Source: Pyrinomonadaceae bacterium
GTDB taxonomy: Bacteria; Acidobacteriota; Blastocatellia; Pyrinomonadales; Pyrinomonadaceae
NCBI GenBank assembly: GCA_017983495.1
Contig: JAGOBH010000002.1
Span: 742,298-806,297, forward strand
DNA: 64,000 nt
Direction of reading: 5' to 3'
The notes under the pieces were generated by a model. The model did not search any database. It had not been told where the DNA came from and saw nothing but the letters and a program-made list of their open reading frames with translations. Position numbers and translations under genes: made by a program. The stretch's first letter is position 1. Each line of letters starts with the position of its first letter. Positions 63,083-64,000 of the stretch are shown here, piece by piece.

Positions 63083-63095
63083 CATTTCTTCCTTT

Positions 63096-63812
63096 TTATT
63101 TGATACGTTCAAGCATTGACTCCATTATCTTGATCTCAGCTCGCTGACCGCTGTCTACGTCCGTTGAAAAACTAAACAGTTCGGCATCCTGGCCAGCTCC
63201 AGCAGTGTCGAACAGATCTTCCACCATGATCAAAGCACCATTATGGTGCTGGATCATTCCGCGTAAAAACAGTCTGTCGAACTCCGCTCCCTTGGCCTTT
63301 TTGAGGGCGTCCATCTGCTTTTTATTTAGCATGCCCGGCATCGTCATTTGATGGCTAGAGTGGTTCATGCCGGACATATCCATTCCATCCATCGACATTT
63401 CTACCGGTTGGCCTCTGCTCACGAGCCACCGTTTCATAAAATTCATTTCGTCCGACTGCGACTGACTTATACGCGCTCCGAGGAGTATTAGTTCCTTATT
63501 GTCAGTACGTGCTTCGATGAGTGCCGACATCTCGACCGCCTGAGCGTGGTGCATGATCATGCCCTGCATGAACTCCACATCCTTTTTGGCGAGCGGCAGC
63601 AGCTTAGCTCTCGTCGACGCCGGCAGCACCTTGGTCGGCTGACCCGGAGCCCCGGGCTGCACGATAACCGGCGAACCATCTTTACCGGACGTCTGGGCGT
63701 CAGTTGGAACGACCAACGCGCAGATAGCAATAGCGGCGATTCCGAATAATAATCCCGGATTAAACACTTTCGGCCGCAGAATTAGAACCACTCGAATATA
63801 TATCGATCGCAT
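63096..63812 (-). CDS. DUF305 (CopM-like) metal-binding periplasmic protein
   Basis: A 238-residue protein with an N-terminal signal/anchor (about 15-38) and a DUF305 domain. The two halves carry the family motifs MQGMIMHHAQAVEMS and LRGMIQHHNGALIMVEDL. Between them is a Met/His-rich loop (MSMDGMDMSGMNHSSHQM) that looks suited to Cu(I) or Ag(I). DUF305 proteins such as CopM bind copper in the periplasm. The stop lies 13 bases before the LVIVD gene start, so the two form an operon. Confidence 0.9.
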   Translation of the reverse strand: MRSIYIRVVLILRPKVFNPGLLFGIAAIAICALVVPTDAQTSGKDGSPVIVQPGAPGQPTKVLPASTRAKLLPLAKKDVEFMQGMIMHHAQAVEMSALIEARTDNKELILLGARISQSQSDEMNFMKRWLVSRGQPVEMSMDGMDMSGMNHSSHQMTMPGMLNKKQMDALKKAKGAEFDRLFLRGMIQHHNGALIMVEDLFDTAGAGQDAELFSFSTDVDSGQRAEIKIMESMLERIK

Positions 63813-63867
63813 AAAACATTAATTTACAGACATTGAAAAATCAGATTACCACACATGTGATTTCAGC

Positions 63868-63896
63868 CAAAAAAATAAGTGCTCAAAAGAGCACTT
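63868..63896 (-). terminator. Terminator of tRNA-Cys
   Basis: AAGTGCTC and GAGCACTT pair around a 4-base loop. On the minus strand a run of seven T follows. It lies 60 bases past the tRNA 3' end. Confidence 0.88.
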
Positions 63897-63955
63897 TATC
63901 GGGTTAAATGTGAATGTTATCTGGACGTTGACTAGCGCCAACAATTTAGCATTTA

Positions 63956-64000
<45 letters not shown>

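Overview
The window looks like chromosomal DNA of an Acidobacteriota bacterium, most likely class Blastocatellia (Pyrinomonadales-like). This is inferred from moderately high G+C coding DNA, paired secreted proteins with FG-GAP 'DYDGDGKTD' repeats, zinc-ribbon membrane proteins, M16 peptidase pairs, and gene-poor gaps filled with palindromic repeats. I saw no transposase, integrase, phage gene or CRISPR array. Most genes are housekeeping or metabolic.

Layout. 1-6 kb (minus strand): argR with a promoter/operator and an unrecognised downstream gene; an MlaE-MlaF-MlaD lipid-transport operon; an ECF sigma factor / zinc-finger anti-sigma / Spy-like operon. 6-9 kb: a RepA-like AAA ATPase with an HTH, preceded by repeated CTGTCCCAC boxes, then 700 bp of nested palindromes. 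9-18.8 kb: proS, a divergent proline dehydrogenase, a cytosine-deaminase-like enzyme, and a short-chain acyl-CoA set (CoA-transferase, thiolase, 3-hydroxybutyryl-CoA dehydrogenase) interrupted by a repeat-rich island that holds a small membrane gene between 28-bp inverted repeats. 18.9-31.5 kb: M16 peptidase pair, UbiD-family decarboxylase, metallophosphoesterase, ENPP-like phosphodiesterase, twin lipoproteins, an OsmC/pirin/small protein/cupin operon and a beta-lactamase-like serine hydrolase. 31.6-38.4 kb: two small unknowns, asnS, an ABC exporter, and the MurU-AmgK cell-wall recycling pair. 38.5-42 kb: two FG-GAP proteins with different N-terminal modules. 42-49 kb: LOG and AIM24 proteins, PTS enzyme I, a polysaccharide-export protein, RNase P RNA, a ribbon-helix-helix protein, a TPR protein and a prepilin peptidase. 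49-58 kb: P1B-type ATPase, a three-gene 2-oxoacid:ferredoxin oxidoreductase cluster and an alpha/beta hydrolase. 58-64 kb: DsbD, a TlpA-like thioredoxin, an LVIVD-repeat protein, a DUF305 protein and the 3' part of tRNA-Cys.

The most unusual signal is a set of short palindromic or imperfectly repeated elements. They occur between genes and also inside reading frames without breaking them. The clearest case is a 66-bp palindrome in a cupin gene. Others are a ~28-residue insert in the nucleotide-binding domain of the ABC exporter, whose core recurs in the UbiD gene; a repeat that supplies the signal-peptide core of an M16 peptidase; and extra segments in the KOR alpha subunit. This resembles the Rickettsia palindromic elements that invade proteins. 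The resemblance is inference: no genome-wide search or alignment could be run here.
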